Positions 13,693 to 20,925 of a stretch of 28,699 nt of DNA are shown here, piece by piece. A program made the position numbers and the translations under genes. The notes under the pieces are model-generated. The model did no database searches. It was not told the DNA's origin and saw nothing but the letters and a program-made list of their open reading frames with translations. The stretch is from an uncultured Eubacteriales bacterium (GTDB taxonomy: Bacteria > Bacillota > Clostridia > Oscillospirales > Oscillospiraceae): NCBI GenBank assembly GCA_900545495.1, contig UQZJ01000019.1, forward strand, positions 1-28,699, given 5' to 3'. Within the stretch, counting starts at the first letter, position 1. Each line of letters starts with the position of its first letter.

Positions 13693-14427
13693 ATGGAGAA
13701 GATCGCACTGGTCACGGGCTCCTCCCGGGGTATTGGACGGGCCGTGGCGCGGAAGCTGGCGGCGGAGGGATACGCTGTCTGCGTCAACTATCGGGTGCGG
13801 CAGGACTGCGCCGACGCGCTTGTGGCGGAGTTGACGGGCGCGGGCTACCGGGCCATGGCGGTGCAGGCGGATGTGTCCGTCCGGCAGCAGGTCAACGAGA
13901 TGGTGCGCCAGGTGGAGGATGCCTTCGGTCCCGTTTCCCTGCTGGTGAACAACGCCGGCGTGTCGGAGCAGTCTATGTTTCAGGATGTCAGCGACGAGAT
14001 GTGGCACCGCTATTTCGCCGTCAACGTGGATGGCGCGTTCCACACCTCGCAGGCGGTGCTGCCCCAAATGCTGCACCAGCATACGGGCTGTATCGTTAAC
14101 ATCTCCTCTATCTGGGGCCTGCGGGGCGCAAGCTGCGAGGTGACCTACGCCGCCACCAAGGCGGCACTGATCGGCCTGACCCGCTCACTGGCGGCAGAGC
14201 TGGCGCCCACCGGCATCCGGGTCAACTGCGTGGCACCGGGCGTGATCCACACCGATATGCTGGACGCCCTGCCGCCGGAGATCGTGCCGCAGCTGGTGGA
14301 GCAGACGCCGCTGGGGCGGCTGGGCAAGCCGGAGGATATCGCGGAGGCGGTGGCCTTTCTGGCTGATGAGCGGGCCTCCTTCATCACGGGGCAGGTTCTC
14401 ACCGCGGACGGCGGGTTCATACTATAA
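13693..14427 (+). CDS. Short-chain dehydrogenase, 3-oxoacyl-ACP reductase-like
   Basis: This 244-residue NAD(P)H-dependent reductase is of FabG type. TGSSRGIG (8-15) is the dinucleotide loop, NNAG is at 86-89, and the catalytic set is Ser139 (or 138) with Tyr152 and Lys156 in TYAATK. LGRLGKPEDIAEAVAFLA and the GGFIL ending match FabG closely. The ATG at 13693 lies 11 bases after AAGGAG. It stands alone with its own promoter and terminator, away from fatty-acid genes, so it may be a FabG paralogue with a different substrate. Reductase activity is well supported, the physiological substrate is not. Confidence 0.85.
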   Translation: MEKIALVTGSSRGIGRAVARKLAAEGYAVCVNYRVRQDCADALVAELTGAGYRAMAVQADVSVRQQVNEMVRQVEDAFGPVSLLVNNAGVSEQSMFQDVSDEMWHRYFAVNVDGAFHTSQAVLPQMLHQHTGCIVNISSIWGLRGASCEVTYAATKAALIGLTRSLAAELAPTGIRVNCVAPGVIHTDMLDALPPEIVPQLVEQTPLGRLGKPEDIAEAVAFLADERASFITGQVLTADGGFIL

Positions 14428-14449
14428 GACACACCATAAAAGATATAGC

Positions 14450-14482
14450 GAAAGGCGCACGGCTTCAAGCCGTGCGCCTTTT
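14450..14482. terminator. Bidirectional terminator
   Basis: The stem AAAGGCGCACGGCTT pairs with AGCCGTGCGCCTTTT over two or three bases, with A/T tracts on both sides. It separates the convergent FabG-like and S24 repressor genes. Confidence 0.85.
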
Positions 14483-14484
14483 CT

Positions 14485-15240
14485 TTACATATGCTGCTCC
14501 GGCAGCGGCAGCGCGTGGATCATCACGCGGCCGAAGCAGGTGAGACTGCGGCCGCTGCCCCGATGGAAAACCACATCCATATCCGCCCGGTCGCGGTTCA
14601 GAGAGAAAAGGTAGACCATGCCGAAGCCGTCGCGGCAGTACTGCTTGCACAGCATATCGCCGTCCACGCAGAAGATGCCTACATCACCGTTTTGCAGGGG
14701 GTCGTGGTTCACATAGACGATGCTCCCGTCGGCGATATACGGCGTCATGGAGTCGCCCTGAATACGGACGGCCAGCTCCGCGCCCGTGGGGACGTCGCCC
14801 TCCACGGGGATCAGCGTATAATCCTCGCCGAACACAGGCGCGGCAAAGCCCGCCGCCGCCGGGGACTGGTACAGGGGGATGGTACGGCGCTCCTGCAGGG
14901 GGCGGAGACGGTGCTCCTCCTCCACCATGACGCCCAAGGCGTCCACCAGCGTGTGGACGGTCTGGCGGCCCGTCAGCGGCAGACGGCGGTACTTCTCCAG
15001 CAGATGCAGCTCCTCGTCGGAGCAGGAGCCGCCCCCACTGCGGAAGCTGCCGCGATACAGGTAGTTGGGATCCACCTCCAGTGCGTCGAACAGCCGCAGC
15101 AGCACACCCTCCTTGGGGGCGCTGACGCCGGTTTCGTAGTTGCCCACCGCCGAGAGCGAAACGCCCAGCCGTTCTGCCAGCTCTGCGCGGGACAGGCCCA
15201 GCTCCTCCCGCCGTTTACGCAGTTGTTCACAAAAACTCAT
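14485..15240 (-). CDS. XRE-S24 (LexA/CI-like) transcriptional repressor
   Basis: This 251-residue regulator has an N-terminal XRE helix-turn-helix (LGLSRAELAERLGVSLSAVG, residues 14-33) and a C-terminal S24 peptidase fold. Serine 164 (GDSMTPYI) and Lys199 (MLCKQY) form the self-cleavage dyad, and Ala130-Gly131 in SPAAAGF is the probable cleavage site. Proteins of this type are relieved by RecA-stimulated autoproteolysis or act as stress repressors. The ATG at 15240 lies behind GAGGAGGG. The 5' region holds three ACAAG boxes spaced exactly 31 bp, so autoregulation is likely. It is outside the mobile element and no prophage genes follow, so its regulon is unknown. Confidence 0.87.
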   Translation of the reverse strand: MSFCEQLRKRREELGLSRAELAERLGVSLSAVGNYETGVSAPKEGVLLRLFDALEVDPNYLYRGSFRSGGGSCSDEELHLLEKYRRLPLTGRQTVHTLVDALGVMVEEEHRLRPLQERRTIPLYQSPAAAGFAAPVFGEDYTLIPVEGDVPTGAELAVRIQGDSMTPYIADGSIVYVNHDPLQNGDVGIFCVDGDMLCKQYCRDGFGMVYLFSLNRDRADMDVVFHRGSGRSLTCFGRVMIHALPLPEQHM

Positions 15241-15279
15241 AGGCACCCTCCTCGCCGGTTTTCGACAAATTCTGACTCT

Positions 15280-15320
15280 ATCCTACTCTGATTTTTTGGT
15301 TTTGTCAATCCATTATAACA
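15280..15320 (-). promoter_or_regulatory. Leftward promoters of the S24 repressor
   Basis: The minus strand carries TTGACA (plus 15303-15308), 17 bp, TAGGAT (15280-15285). Upstream an extended -10, TGTTATAAT, lies at plus 15312-15320 and touches the first ACAAG box. Confidence 0.65.
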
Positions 15321-15390
15321 AGAAACTTGAGATTCTAGGCTTGACATAACAAGATTCTTGTGATAAGCTGGACAAGTCAACAAGAAAACT
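15318..15390. promoter_or_regulatory. Three ACAAG operator boxes, 31-bp period
   Basis: ACAAG boxes begin at 15318 (CAAG-AAA-CTTG), 15349 (perfect palindrome ACAAGA-T-TCTTGT) and 15380 (degenerate ACAAGAAAACT). Intervals are exactly 31 bp, about three helical turns. The middle box lies in the 17-bp spacer of a rightward promoter, TTGACA (15341-15346) and TAAGCT (15364-15369). This looks like a cooperative operator array for the adjacent repressor. Confidence 0.6.
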
Positions 15391-15404
15391 GGTTATTGGG
15401 CAGC

Positions 15405-15433
15405 AAAAAGCCGCCGCCCGAGAGGGCGGCGGC
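15405..15433 (-). terminator. Terminator of the lipoprotein gene
   Basis: The 10-bp stem GCCGCCGCCC/GGGCGGCGGC over a tetraloop is followed on the minus strand by TTTTTGCTGCC. It lies about 10 bp after the minus-strand lipoprotein stop. Confidence 0.82.
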
Positions 15434-15443
15434 GCACAGGTGT

Positions 15444-16475
15444 TCACTCGTCTGCGGCCTCTGCATCCAGCGGATCGACGATGGTCACGGTGTCGCTGAG
15501 TACATGCGTCTCCGGCCAGTAGCGGATGCCGGGGGCAGTGATGGTGCCCTCCCAAAGCTGATAGACGATGTTCTCCGGCATCCAGACATCGGCGGTCAGC
15601 GTGCCGCCGGTGAGCAGCACGGTGGGGATGGCGTCGGTGCTCTCGTCCACAAAACCCCAGCCCTCCCGCAGGATGAATTCGCCACCGCGGCACACCAGCC
15701 GCGGGCAGTCCAGCAGCAGGCCCACAGAGGCGGTGCCGCCGGTGACGCAGACATCGCCGGCGACGGCGGCGCGGTCGGTGGTCAGGGAGCCGGACAGTAG
15801 GATCAGGTTGGCGGTGTCCTCCGCCGTGCTGTTGGCGACCAGCCCTACCTCCGGGCAGGTGACGTCCACGCCGTCTACGACCAGCGCGGGCAGCTTCTCC
15901 TTGCCGGTGCCCGCCTCCAGCCGCTGGGACAGGGTCAGCGTGCCGCTGCCGGTGATGACCACCGTATCGAAGCCGCCGAAGTGGCCGGTCTCATCCCAGC
16001 CGGTGTCGGCCCAGCAGTCGCCGGACAGCTCCAGCCACAGGATACCGCCGGAGGTGCTGCAAAGGCTGGGCACATAGCAGCTGTCCGCCTTGAGGTGGAC
16101 GCAGTGGTACAGCTCACCGTTCCAGCAGAAGCGTCCGTAAGCGCCCTCCTCATAGGCCTTGCCGCCGGTGAGGTCCGCCACCATATAGCCCTCTCCGCCC
16201 GACGCGGCCAGTTGGCCGTATTCGCCGTTGTGCCACAGGGGCAGGTAGTCCGGCGCGCCGTGGGACGCTCCGGCCGCCAGCGGCAGCTTACTGTTGGTGG
16301 GGGCGATGAGCTCCAGTTCGGCGTAGTCGTAGTACAGGCTGCATACCGCCGGTACGGAGGGAGTCTCCTGCCCGTCAGGTTCCGTCTGGTCGGGCGGCGC
16401 CGGTGTATTGGTATCGCCGCAGGCGCACAACAGCGCCAGCAGCAGGGAAAGAAGCAGGCAGGATATGCGTTTCAT
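15444..16475 (-). CDS. Predicted lipoprotein with beta-rich ectodomain, unknown function
   Basis: This 343-residue protein has a signal peptide ending in lipobox LCAC (Cys19), so it should be anchored to the outer face of the membrane. A Pro/Thr/Glu-rich linker (about 20-42) leads to a glycine-rich beta-type domain with repeated short turns such as VVITGSGTLTL, NLILLSGSLTTD, GDVCVTGGTASV and VLLTGGTLTAD. This spacing suggests a right-handed beta-helix in the C-terminal half. No catalytic motif is recognised. The ATG at 16475 follows TAAGGAGG and has its own promoter; the gene is monocistronic. A carbohydrate- or surface-binding role would be a guess. Confidence 0.75.
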   Translation of the reverse strand: MKRISCLLLSLLLALLCACGDTNTPAPPDQTEPDGQETPSVPAVCSLYYDYAELELIAPTNSKLPLAAGASHGAPDYLPLWHNGEYGQLAASGGEGYMVADLTGGKAYEEGAYGRFCWNGELYHCVHLKADSCYVPSLCSTSGGILWLELSGDCWADTGWDETGHFGGFDTVVITGSGTLTLSQRLEAGTGKEKLPALVVDGVDVTCPEVGLVANSTAEDTANLILLSGSLTTDRAAVAGDVCVTGGTASVGLLLDCPRLVCRGGEFILREGWGFVDESTDAIPTVLLTGGTLTADVWMPENIVYQLWEGTITAPGIRYWPETHVLSDTVTIVDPLDAEAADE

Positions 16476-16512
16476 GTCCGTTCCTCCTTAACATAAACCG
16501 TGTGATGCTGTC

Positions 16513-16541
16513 ATTATACACGCAATGTCGTAGGCGCGCAA
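16513..16541 (-). promoter_or_regulatory. Promoter of the lipoprotein gene
   Basis: On the minus strand TTGCGC (plus 16536-16541) and TATAAT (plus 16513-16518) are 17 bp apart, placing the start about 30 bp before the ATG. Confidence 0.65.
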
Positions 16542-16550
16542 CGTTCCGGA

Positions 16551-16590
16551 TAAAAAACTTCTCCGCCGATCAAACGATCAGCGGAGAAGC
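16551..16590 (-). terminator. Terminator of the tRNA-Thr/tRNA-Tyr transcript
   Basis: CTTCTCCGC and GCGGAGAAG pair around a loop that itself contains GATC repeats. TTTTTTATCC follows on the minus strand, directly after the tRNA-Tyr CCA. Confidence 0.8.
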
Positions 16591-16591
16591 T

Positions 16592-16676
16592 TGGTGGGGG
16601 ATGGTGGATTCGAACCACCGAAGGCGTTGCCAGCAGATTTACAGTCTGTCCCCTTTGGCCACTCGGGAAATCCCCC
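16592..16676 (-). tRNA. tRNA-Tyr (GTA)
   Basis: The minus strand gives an 85-nt class II tRNA with encoded CCA: acceptor GGGGGAT/ATCCCCC, anticodon loop CTGTAAA with anticodon GTA, a long variable arm, and T-arm GGTGG-TTCGAAT-CCACC. It follows tRNA-Thr in one transcript. Confidence 0.97.
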
Positions 16677-16687
16677 ATATACAATTT

Positions 16688-16763
16688 TGGAGCTGGTGGA
16701 CGGACTCGAACCCCCGACCTGCTGATTACAAATCAGCTGCTCTACCAGCTGAGCTACACCAGC
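16688..16763 (-). tRNA. tRNA-Thr (TGT)
   Basis: The minus strand gives a 76-nt cloverleaf with encoded CCA: acceptor GCTGGTG/CACCAGC, anticodon loop TTTGTAA with anticodon TGT, and T-arm GGGGG-TTCGAGT-CCGTC. It lies 11 bp upstream of tRNA-Tyr. Confidence 0.96.
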
Positions 16764-16873
16764 ATTTTTCACCAGCGGAGCTTATTTTAGCAGATGCATT
16801 GGCGTTTGTCAACACAAAAGTTCGGAATGAACCATATTTCTTGCACACAGGATGAGAAGGAGAGTGATCGCGC

Positions 16874-17107
16874 ATGAAACTTGCCGAAATGTCCCCACTG
16901 TATGAGGACAGCGCCCGGCGCATCCAGCGGCGGATGGAGGAGCTGCGTCTGTCCCTGCGCTCCACGGAGGACCCGGAGTGTACCCGGCAGCTGCGCCGCC
17001 GCCTGCTGGAGCTGCAGCCTCTTCTGCGGCAGTGCCGCCAGCTGGCGCAGGTGACCGCACATTACTATGACAGGAGTGATCGAAGCCATGATGCATCCCG
17101 CCTTTGA
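16874..17107 (+). CDS. Small charged helical protein, unknown
   Basis: This 77-residue protein is rich in Arg, Leu and Glu and probably forms a two-helix coiled coil (about residues 8-63), ending LAQVTAHYYDRSDR. The ATG at 16874 is preceded by GAAGGAGAGTGATCG, a good ribosome site. Its end overlaps the next gene (a sigma-region-4-like protein) by about 20 bases, so the two are probably coupled and may act together, for example as an accessory or antagonist of that regulator. That link is inference; I do not know a named family. Confidence 0.65.
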   Translation: MKLAEMSPLYEDSARRIQRRMEELRLSLRSTEDPECTRQLRRRLLELQPLLRQCRQLAQVTAHYYDRSDRSHDASRL

Positions 17108-17375
17108 CCCCATGGACATCGCCGGATTGCGCCTCTGGATGCAGGAGGAGGCCGGTGACAACAGCCAGCGGCGGCAGCGCCTGCTGCACAATCTGTCGAG
17201 AGCCATGACGGAGGAACTGACGACCCGCCAGCAGGAGATGCTGCAAATGTACTACTACGAGGGGCTGAATATGACGCAGATCGCAGCCCGTTTGGGGGTG
17301 AATAAGTCCACCGTATCCCGCACACTCTGCCGCGCCCGGCGCAGATTGCATCATATCTTGCAATATAGTCTCTGA
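17088..17375 (+). CDS. Sigma-70 region-4-like HTH protein
   Basis: This 95-residue protein has an unrecognised N-terminal half. Its C-terminal domain matches sigma factor region 4: LTTRQQEMLQMYYYEGLNMT leads into the helix-turn-helix IAARLGVNKSTVSRTLCRAR. No region 2 is present, so it cannot act as a complete sigma factor; it may bind DNA or the beta flap as a partial sigma. The ATG at 17088 is 11 bases after AGGAG; ATGs at 17067 and 17091 are alternatives. It overlaps the preceding small gene. The region resembles small regulatory pairs common in gut Clostridia. Confidence 0.75.
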   Translation: MMHPAFDPMDIAGLRLWMQEEAGDNSQRRQRLLHNLSRAMTEELTTRQQEMLQMYYYEGLNMTQIAARLGVNKSTVSRTLCRARRRLHHILQYSL

Positions 17376-17391
17376 AAAGCGCGAAACCCTC

Positions 17392-17420
17392 TTGACTTTG
17401 CAGGCGGAGGTGCATATAAT
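17392..17420 (+). promoter_or_regulatory. Promoter of the YitT gene
   Basis: TTGACT (17392-17397) and TATAAT (17415-17420) are 17 bp apart. The predicted start is about 27 bp before the TTG start codon. Confidence 0.8.
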
Positions 17421-17453
17421 GCCAGGTGGTCATATTGAGAGGAGGGGGACAGC

Positions 17454-18341
17454 TTGTCCGTTTATAATAAGCTGCTGCACGCGGAGGAGCTGCGTTTGCT
17501 GGGCGGTATCATCGGCGCGGCGCTGATGGCAACGGCCATCAACCTGTTCATCGTGCCGCAGGGCTTCTACGCGGGCGGCGCCTACGGTATGTGTCAGGTC
17601 ATCCGTACCCTGCTGGTGACGCGGGCGGGGCTTACGCTGCCCTTCGATCTGGCGGGCCTGCTGTATCTGATGGTGAACCTGCCCCTATTTTATCTGGCGT
17701 ATCGCGGGCTGGGCCGGACGTTCTTCTTCAGAGCCACCGTCGTCACGGTGTGCAACTCGATCTTTCTGGCGCTGATCCCCTCTCCCGCTACCCCCATCAT
17801 CACGGATCCGCTGACCAGCTGCATGATCGGCGGTATCGGCGTGGGCTTTGCCGCCGGGCTGGTGCTGAGCTGCGGCTGCTCCACCGGCGGACTGGATATT
17901 CTGGGACTGTACCTCAGCAAGAAGAACCCTAAGTTTACGGTGGGACGGTTCTGCATCGCGTTCAACGTGTGCCTGTATACGATGTGCCTGCTGCTGTTCA
18001 ATGCCTCCACCGCCATCTACTCCGCCATGTACAACATTCTCAACAACCTGTTCCTTGACAGGCTGCACCAGCAGAATGTCAACGTGCAGATGCTGATCTT
18101 CACCAAGGAGAACAACCCGGAGCTGCCCCGCTTCATCATGGACAAGCTGGATCGCGGCGTGACCTACTGGACGGCTCACGGCGCCTATACCGGCGACGAG
18201 GTGCAGGTGCTGTGCGTGTGTCTGTCCAAGTACGAGGTCGGCACCTTACAGCAGGTGATGCACGAGATGGACCCCCACGCATTCTTCGTGGTGCAGGAGG
18301 GCATCCGCACCGGCGGCAACTACCGGCGGCACCTGAACTGA
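17454..18341 (+). CDS. YitT-family membrane protein with DUF2179 domain
   Basis: This 295-residue membrane protein has about five to six hydrophobic segments in residues 14-200, with the conserved NLFIVPQGFYAGG and GCSTGGLDILGLYLSKK segments of the YitT domain. A soluble C-terminal DUF2179 domain follows (about 205-292: NVQMLIFTKENNPELPRFIM, HGAYTGDEVQVLCVCLSKYE, HAFFVVQEG). The family is widespread in Firmicutes and may be a small-molecule transporter or sensor, but function is not established. The TTG start at 17454 is supported by GAGGAGGGGG and a consensus promoter. It is monocistronic with its own terminator. Confidence 0.88.
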   Translation: MSVYNKLLHAEELRLLGGIIGAALMATAINLFIVPQGFYAGGAYGMCQVIRTLLVTRAGLTLPFDLAGLLYLMVNLPLFYLAYRGLGRTFFFRATVVTVCNSIFLALIPSPATPIITDPLTSCMIGGIGVGFAAGLVLSCGCSTGGLDILGLYLSKKNPKFTVGRFCIAFNVCLYTMCLLLFNASTAIYSAMYNILNNLFLDRLHQQNVNVQMLIFTKENNPELPRFIMDKLDRGVTYWTAHGAYTGDEVQVLCVCLSKYEVGTLQQVMHEMDPHAFFVVQEGIRTGGNYRRHLN

Positions 18342-18367
18342 CAGGTGTCCGCGCATAAACCAATAGG

Positions 18368-18422
18368 AAAGCACCCCGTTTGCGAAGCAGATCTTGTGTC
18401 TGCCCGCAGGCGGGGTGCTTTT
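18368..18422. terminator. Bidirectional terminator
   Basis: AAAGCACCCCG pairs with CGGGGTGCTTTT around an inner loop with secondary pairing. A/T tracts at both sides serve the convergent YitT and EFR1 genes. Confidence 0.75.
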
Positions 18423-18432
18423 ATGATGTCTT

Positions 18433-19182
18433 TTACAGTGCCTCAAAGTGATACCGGGGCTTGCCGACGCTCTTTCTGCCGTACTCAATGGCCTCCGCGG
18501 GACAGCGGCAGATGCACGCCATACAGTGGGTACAGTCCCCGCCCCAGACGGGCTTGCCCTCTCGCAGCGTGATGTTGTTGGTGGGGCAGAGCCGGACGCA
18601 CTGGCCGCAGCCGATACAGGCGTCGCTGACCGTGAAGGCGCGATCCTTCACGAAGCAGCCGTAGAAGATGGGATTCACCGGCCCGCTCATAACGCGGTCG
18701 TAGAGCTTGCAGCGGGTCGGCGGAAAGGCGTGTCCCTCCCGGATGGCGGCGATGGCGCGATCGATATCCGGCTCCGCCCTGGCGGCGATCTGCCGCGCCT
18801 CCTCCGGCTGGGGCGCGTTGAACATGGCGATATAGTTCTCCGGCATGATGAGCTGCGCCGTACCCATGCAGGTGAGGCCCTTCTCCCGGCACAGCGCCCG
18901 GTTGTACTTGTCGGCGCTGCCGATCTCGCTGCCGCAGGTCATGACGAACCATACCTGTGCGGCGCCGTGCAGCTCTGTGCGGAGCAGCCAGTCCCGCACA
19001 AGACGGGGGATGCGCCATGCGTAGGTGGGTGTGACGATGACGAGGCGGCTGCCGGTCTCCACCGGCGAGGTGTCGCCGGCCTTGATACGCTCGTTCATGC
19101 TGCACAGCGTATCGCCCAGCCCGTCCGCTATGCGCTGCGCCGCGTATTTGCTGTTGCCGGTGCCGCTGAAATAGAGGATCAT
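18433..19182 (-). CDS. EFR1-family flavodoxin-ferredoxin fusion
   Basis: This 249-residue protein joins an N-terminal flavodoxin-like domain (FMN phosphate loop SGTGNS, residues 6-11, with TPTYAWRIP at 51-59) to two C-terminal [4Fe-4S] motifs. The cysteines are Cys189, 192, 195, 199 (CIGCGQCVRLCP) and Cys217, 220, 223, 227 (CTHCMACICRCP). It should shuttle low-potential electrons between flavin and iron-sulphur centres in this anaerobe; partners are unknown. Its ATG overlaps the deformylase stop (ATGA), so the two are translationally coupled. No dedicated electron donor or acceptor gene is adjacent. Confidence 0.88.
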   Translation of the reverse strand: MILYFSGTGNSKYAAQRIADGLGDTLCSMNERIKAGDTSPVETGSRLVIVTPTYAWRIPRLVRDWLLRTELHGAAQVWFVMTCGSEIGSADKYNRALCREKGLTCMGTAQLIMPENYIAMFNAPQPEEARQIAARAEPDIDRAIAAIREGHAFPPTRCKLYDRVMSGPVNPIFYGCFVKDRAFTVSDACIGCGQCVRLCPTNNITLREGKPVWGGDCTHCMACICRCPAEAIEYGRKSVGKPRYHFEAL

Positions 19183-19589
19183 ATCAAAACTCCTTCACAG
19201 TGGTCGATCTCATGCTGGATGATCTCCGCCGTCCAGCCGGTAAAGGTCTTGCAGCGGGTCTGGAGGCGTTCATTCTGCCACTGCACCTTGATAGTCTGGA
19301 ACCGCTTGGTTTTCCGTATGCCGGGCAGGGACAGACAGCCCTCCTCGGCCTCGTATGCGCCGGACTGCCTGACGATGACGGGGTTGAGCATCACCGTGTA
19401 GGCACCCTCATCGTCGAAGGCGATGATGCGCCTGCAAACGCCGATCATGTTGGCCGCCATGCCCACGCAGCCGTCCTTGTGGGCGATCAGCGTGTCCAGC
19501 AGATCCTGCGCCGCGCCCAGATCCTCCGCCGTGGCGGGCGCGGCCTTCTGGGCGAGAAAAACCGTGTCCTTGCAGATATCGCAGACCAT
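19179..19589 (-). CDS. Peptide deformylase homologue lacking the motif-1 glutamine
   Basis: This 136-residue member of the deformylase family normally removes formyl from nascent proteins. Metal ligands are present: Cys85 in EGCLSLPG and His126/His130 in QHEIDH, with Glu127 as catalytic base. Motif 1, usually GxGLAAxQ, reads VGMAANM (42-48), so the conserved glutamine is replaced by methionine. The protein is also shorter than the usual 150-190 residues. It may be a low-activity or specialised deformylase; a housekeeping copy elsewhere is likely. The ATG at 19589 follows AAGGAGGAGG. It is co-transcribed with the EFR1 gene. Confidence 0.82.
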   Translation of the reverse strand: MVCDICKDTVFLAQKAAPATAEDLGAAQDLLDTLIAHKDGCVGMAANMIGVCRRIIAFDDEGAYTVMLNPVIVRQSGAYEAEEGCLSLPGIRKTKRFQTIKVQWQNERLQTRCKTFTGWTAEIIQHEIDHCEGVLI

Positions 19590-19644
19590 GGGATCCTCCT
19601 CCTTGCCGTGCTGTGTATCGTCTCTTTGAGCCGGAAAGCGCCTT

Positions 19645-20448
19645 TTATTGATTCTCTGCCCGGGCGATGGCGGGGATGTCCCCCACGCCGTCCAGCACGA
19701 TGCTGGGCCGGTAGGCGTAGGTCTTCAGCGTTTCCCGGGTGGAGACACCGGAGAGCACCAGCACCGTGGACATACCGCTCTCCAAGCCGGAGATCACGTC
19801 GGTATCCATGCGGTCGCCCACCATCACCGCCTCGGCGGAGTGACAGTGCAGCATTTTCAGGCCGGTACGCATCATCAGCGGATTAGGCTTGCCGCAGAAG
19901 TACGCCTGTCTGCCCGTGGCCATCTCGATGGGCGCGACCAGCGCGCGGCAGGCGGGGGCAATGCCGTTTTCAATGGGGCCGGACACGTCGGAGTTGGCGC
20001 CGATGAGCTGTGCGCCCTGCATCACCAGATTGGTGGCCTTGGTCAGCGTATCCAGCGAATAGGAGCGGCCCTCGCCCACCACCACATAGTCGGGGTTCAC
20101 GTCGTTCATGGTGATGCCCGCGTCGTAGAGGGCGTTGAGCAGACCCGCCTCGCCGATGGCGAACACGGAGCAGCCCGGCGCCTGCTCCTTCAGGAAGGCG
20201 GCGGTGGCCAGCGCGCTGGTGTAGAAATGCTCCTCCGGCACGTCCAGACCCATGCGCGCCAGCTTCTGGTTCAGCTCCCGGGGCGTGTAGCCGCTGTTGT
20301 TGGTGAGAAAGAGATACTCCTTGTCCTCCTCGTGCAGCCAGTCGATGAACTCCGCCACGCCCGGCAGAATACGATTGCCGTGGTAGATCACACCGTCCAT
20401 ATCGCAGATGAAGCCCTTTTTCTCGTTGAAATCGATGGAAGTATGCAT
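19645..20448 (-). CDS. HAD-IIA phosphatase, NagD/p-nitrophenylphosphatase type
   Basis: This 267-residue hydrolase has DMDGVIYHGN with nucleophile Asp16 and acid Asp18, LFLTNNSG (motif II), a C2 cap of about 130 residues, FCGKPNP with the motif III lysine, and MVGDRMDTD (motif IV). Family members dephosphorylate small sugar or nucleotide phosphates such as UMP or glycerol phosphate in the cytosol. The ATG at 20448 follows AAAGGAGAAC. A TATGAT -10 lies about 45 bp upstream on the minus strand with a poor -35. The deformylase follows 55 bp later and may share the transcript. The exact substrate is not predictable. Confidence 0.88.
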   Translation of the reverse strand: MHTSIDFNEKKGFICDMDGVIYHGNRILPGVAEFIDWLHEEDKEYLFLTNNSGYTPRELNQKLARMGLDVPEEHFYTSALATAAFLKEQAPGCSVFAIGEAGLLNALYDAGITMNDVNPDYVVVGEGRSYSLDTLTKATNLVMQGAQLIGANSDVSGPIENGIAPACRALVAPIEMATGRQAYFCGKPNPLMMRTGLKMLHCHSAEAVMVGDRMDTDVISGLESGMSTVLVLSGVSTRETLKTYAYRPSIVLDGVGDIPAIARAENQ

Positions 20449-20799
20449 ATCTGTTCTCCTTTGTACCAGAGATAGATTCATCATACCATGCTGCCGGATG
20501 CATTTCCATAGTGGGCTTGTAAAATTTTTGGCCCTCGTCCTGCGCCGCCCCTTTGCGGCGGTGGCCGAGGTGAGGCGCAGGGGACTACTGTTCAGATAGG
20601 GAAGGAAATGGGCAGAGTACACAAACCTTGGAGGGCGGGGTTGTGTACTCTGTCTAAGCCTAAGGGCGATTTTTCCGTTTACGGGCAAATTTCACCCTTA
20701 GGGTAATAGGCATTCTGCGCAAAATTATATATAAATGTATATACAGCAAAGCTTACGCACGAGAAAGAGAATGCTGCGACGTAAGCAAGGAGGGGCGGA
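20449..20799. promoter_or_regulatory. 350-bp divergent intergenic region with stacked hairpins
   Basis: No gene is visible. Structures left to right: a GC-rich stem CCTGCGCC/GGCGCAGG with inner GCCGC/GCGGC (about 20541-20583), then a perfect 12-bp hairpin CAGAGTACACAA/TTGTGTACTCTG (20613-20624 with 20641-20652). Next come an inverted repeat CCTAAGGG/CCCTTAGG (20659-20666 with 20695-20702), an AT-rich stretch with TATATA, and GCTTACG/CGTAAGC (20751-20757 with 20780-20786) abutting the ribosome site of the small ORF. It may be a structured 5' leader. I could not match it to a known riboswitch. Confidence 0.5.
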
Positions 20800-20892
20800 A
20801 TGCGCCGCATCATCAAAGCGTCCATGGAGGATATATCCGCTATGGAGAGGCTTCCGTTTTCACGGCGCGTGTTCACGCCCTCCCGGGGGTAA
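20800..20892 (+). CDS. 30-aa small ORF (leader peptide candidate)
   Basis: ATG at 20800 is preceded by AAGGAGGGG at ideal spacing and encodes 30 residues (MRRIIKASMEDISAM then ERLPFSRRVFTPSRG) before TAA. It is basic with no membrane segment. It lies 33 bp before the lipoprotein gene and directly after a stable hairpin, so it is probably translated, either as a leader peptide or a small protein. No family is recognised. Confidence 0.5.
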   Translation: MRRIIKASMEDISAMERLPFSRRVFTPSRG

Positions 20893-20925
20893 ATAACAGC
20901 AAAATACGGAGAGGAGGCAAAACCC

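Noticed and set aside
14485..15240. Prophage CI repressor
   Set aside because: No phage genes follow on either side and it lies outside the att sites, so it is called only as an XRE-S24 regulator.
20613..20790. Cyclic-di-GMP or other known riboswitch
   Set aside because: I looked for the GEMM signature blocks and did not find them; the hairpins do not match a class I know.
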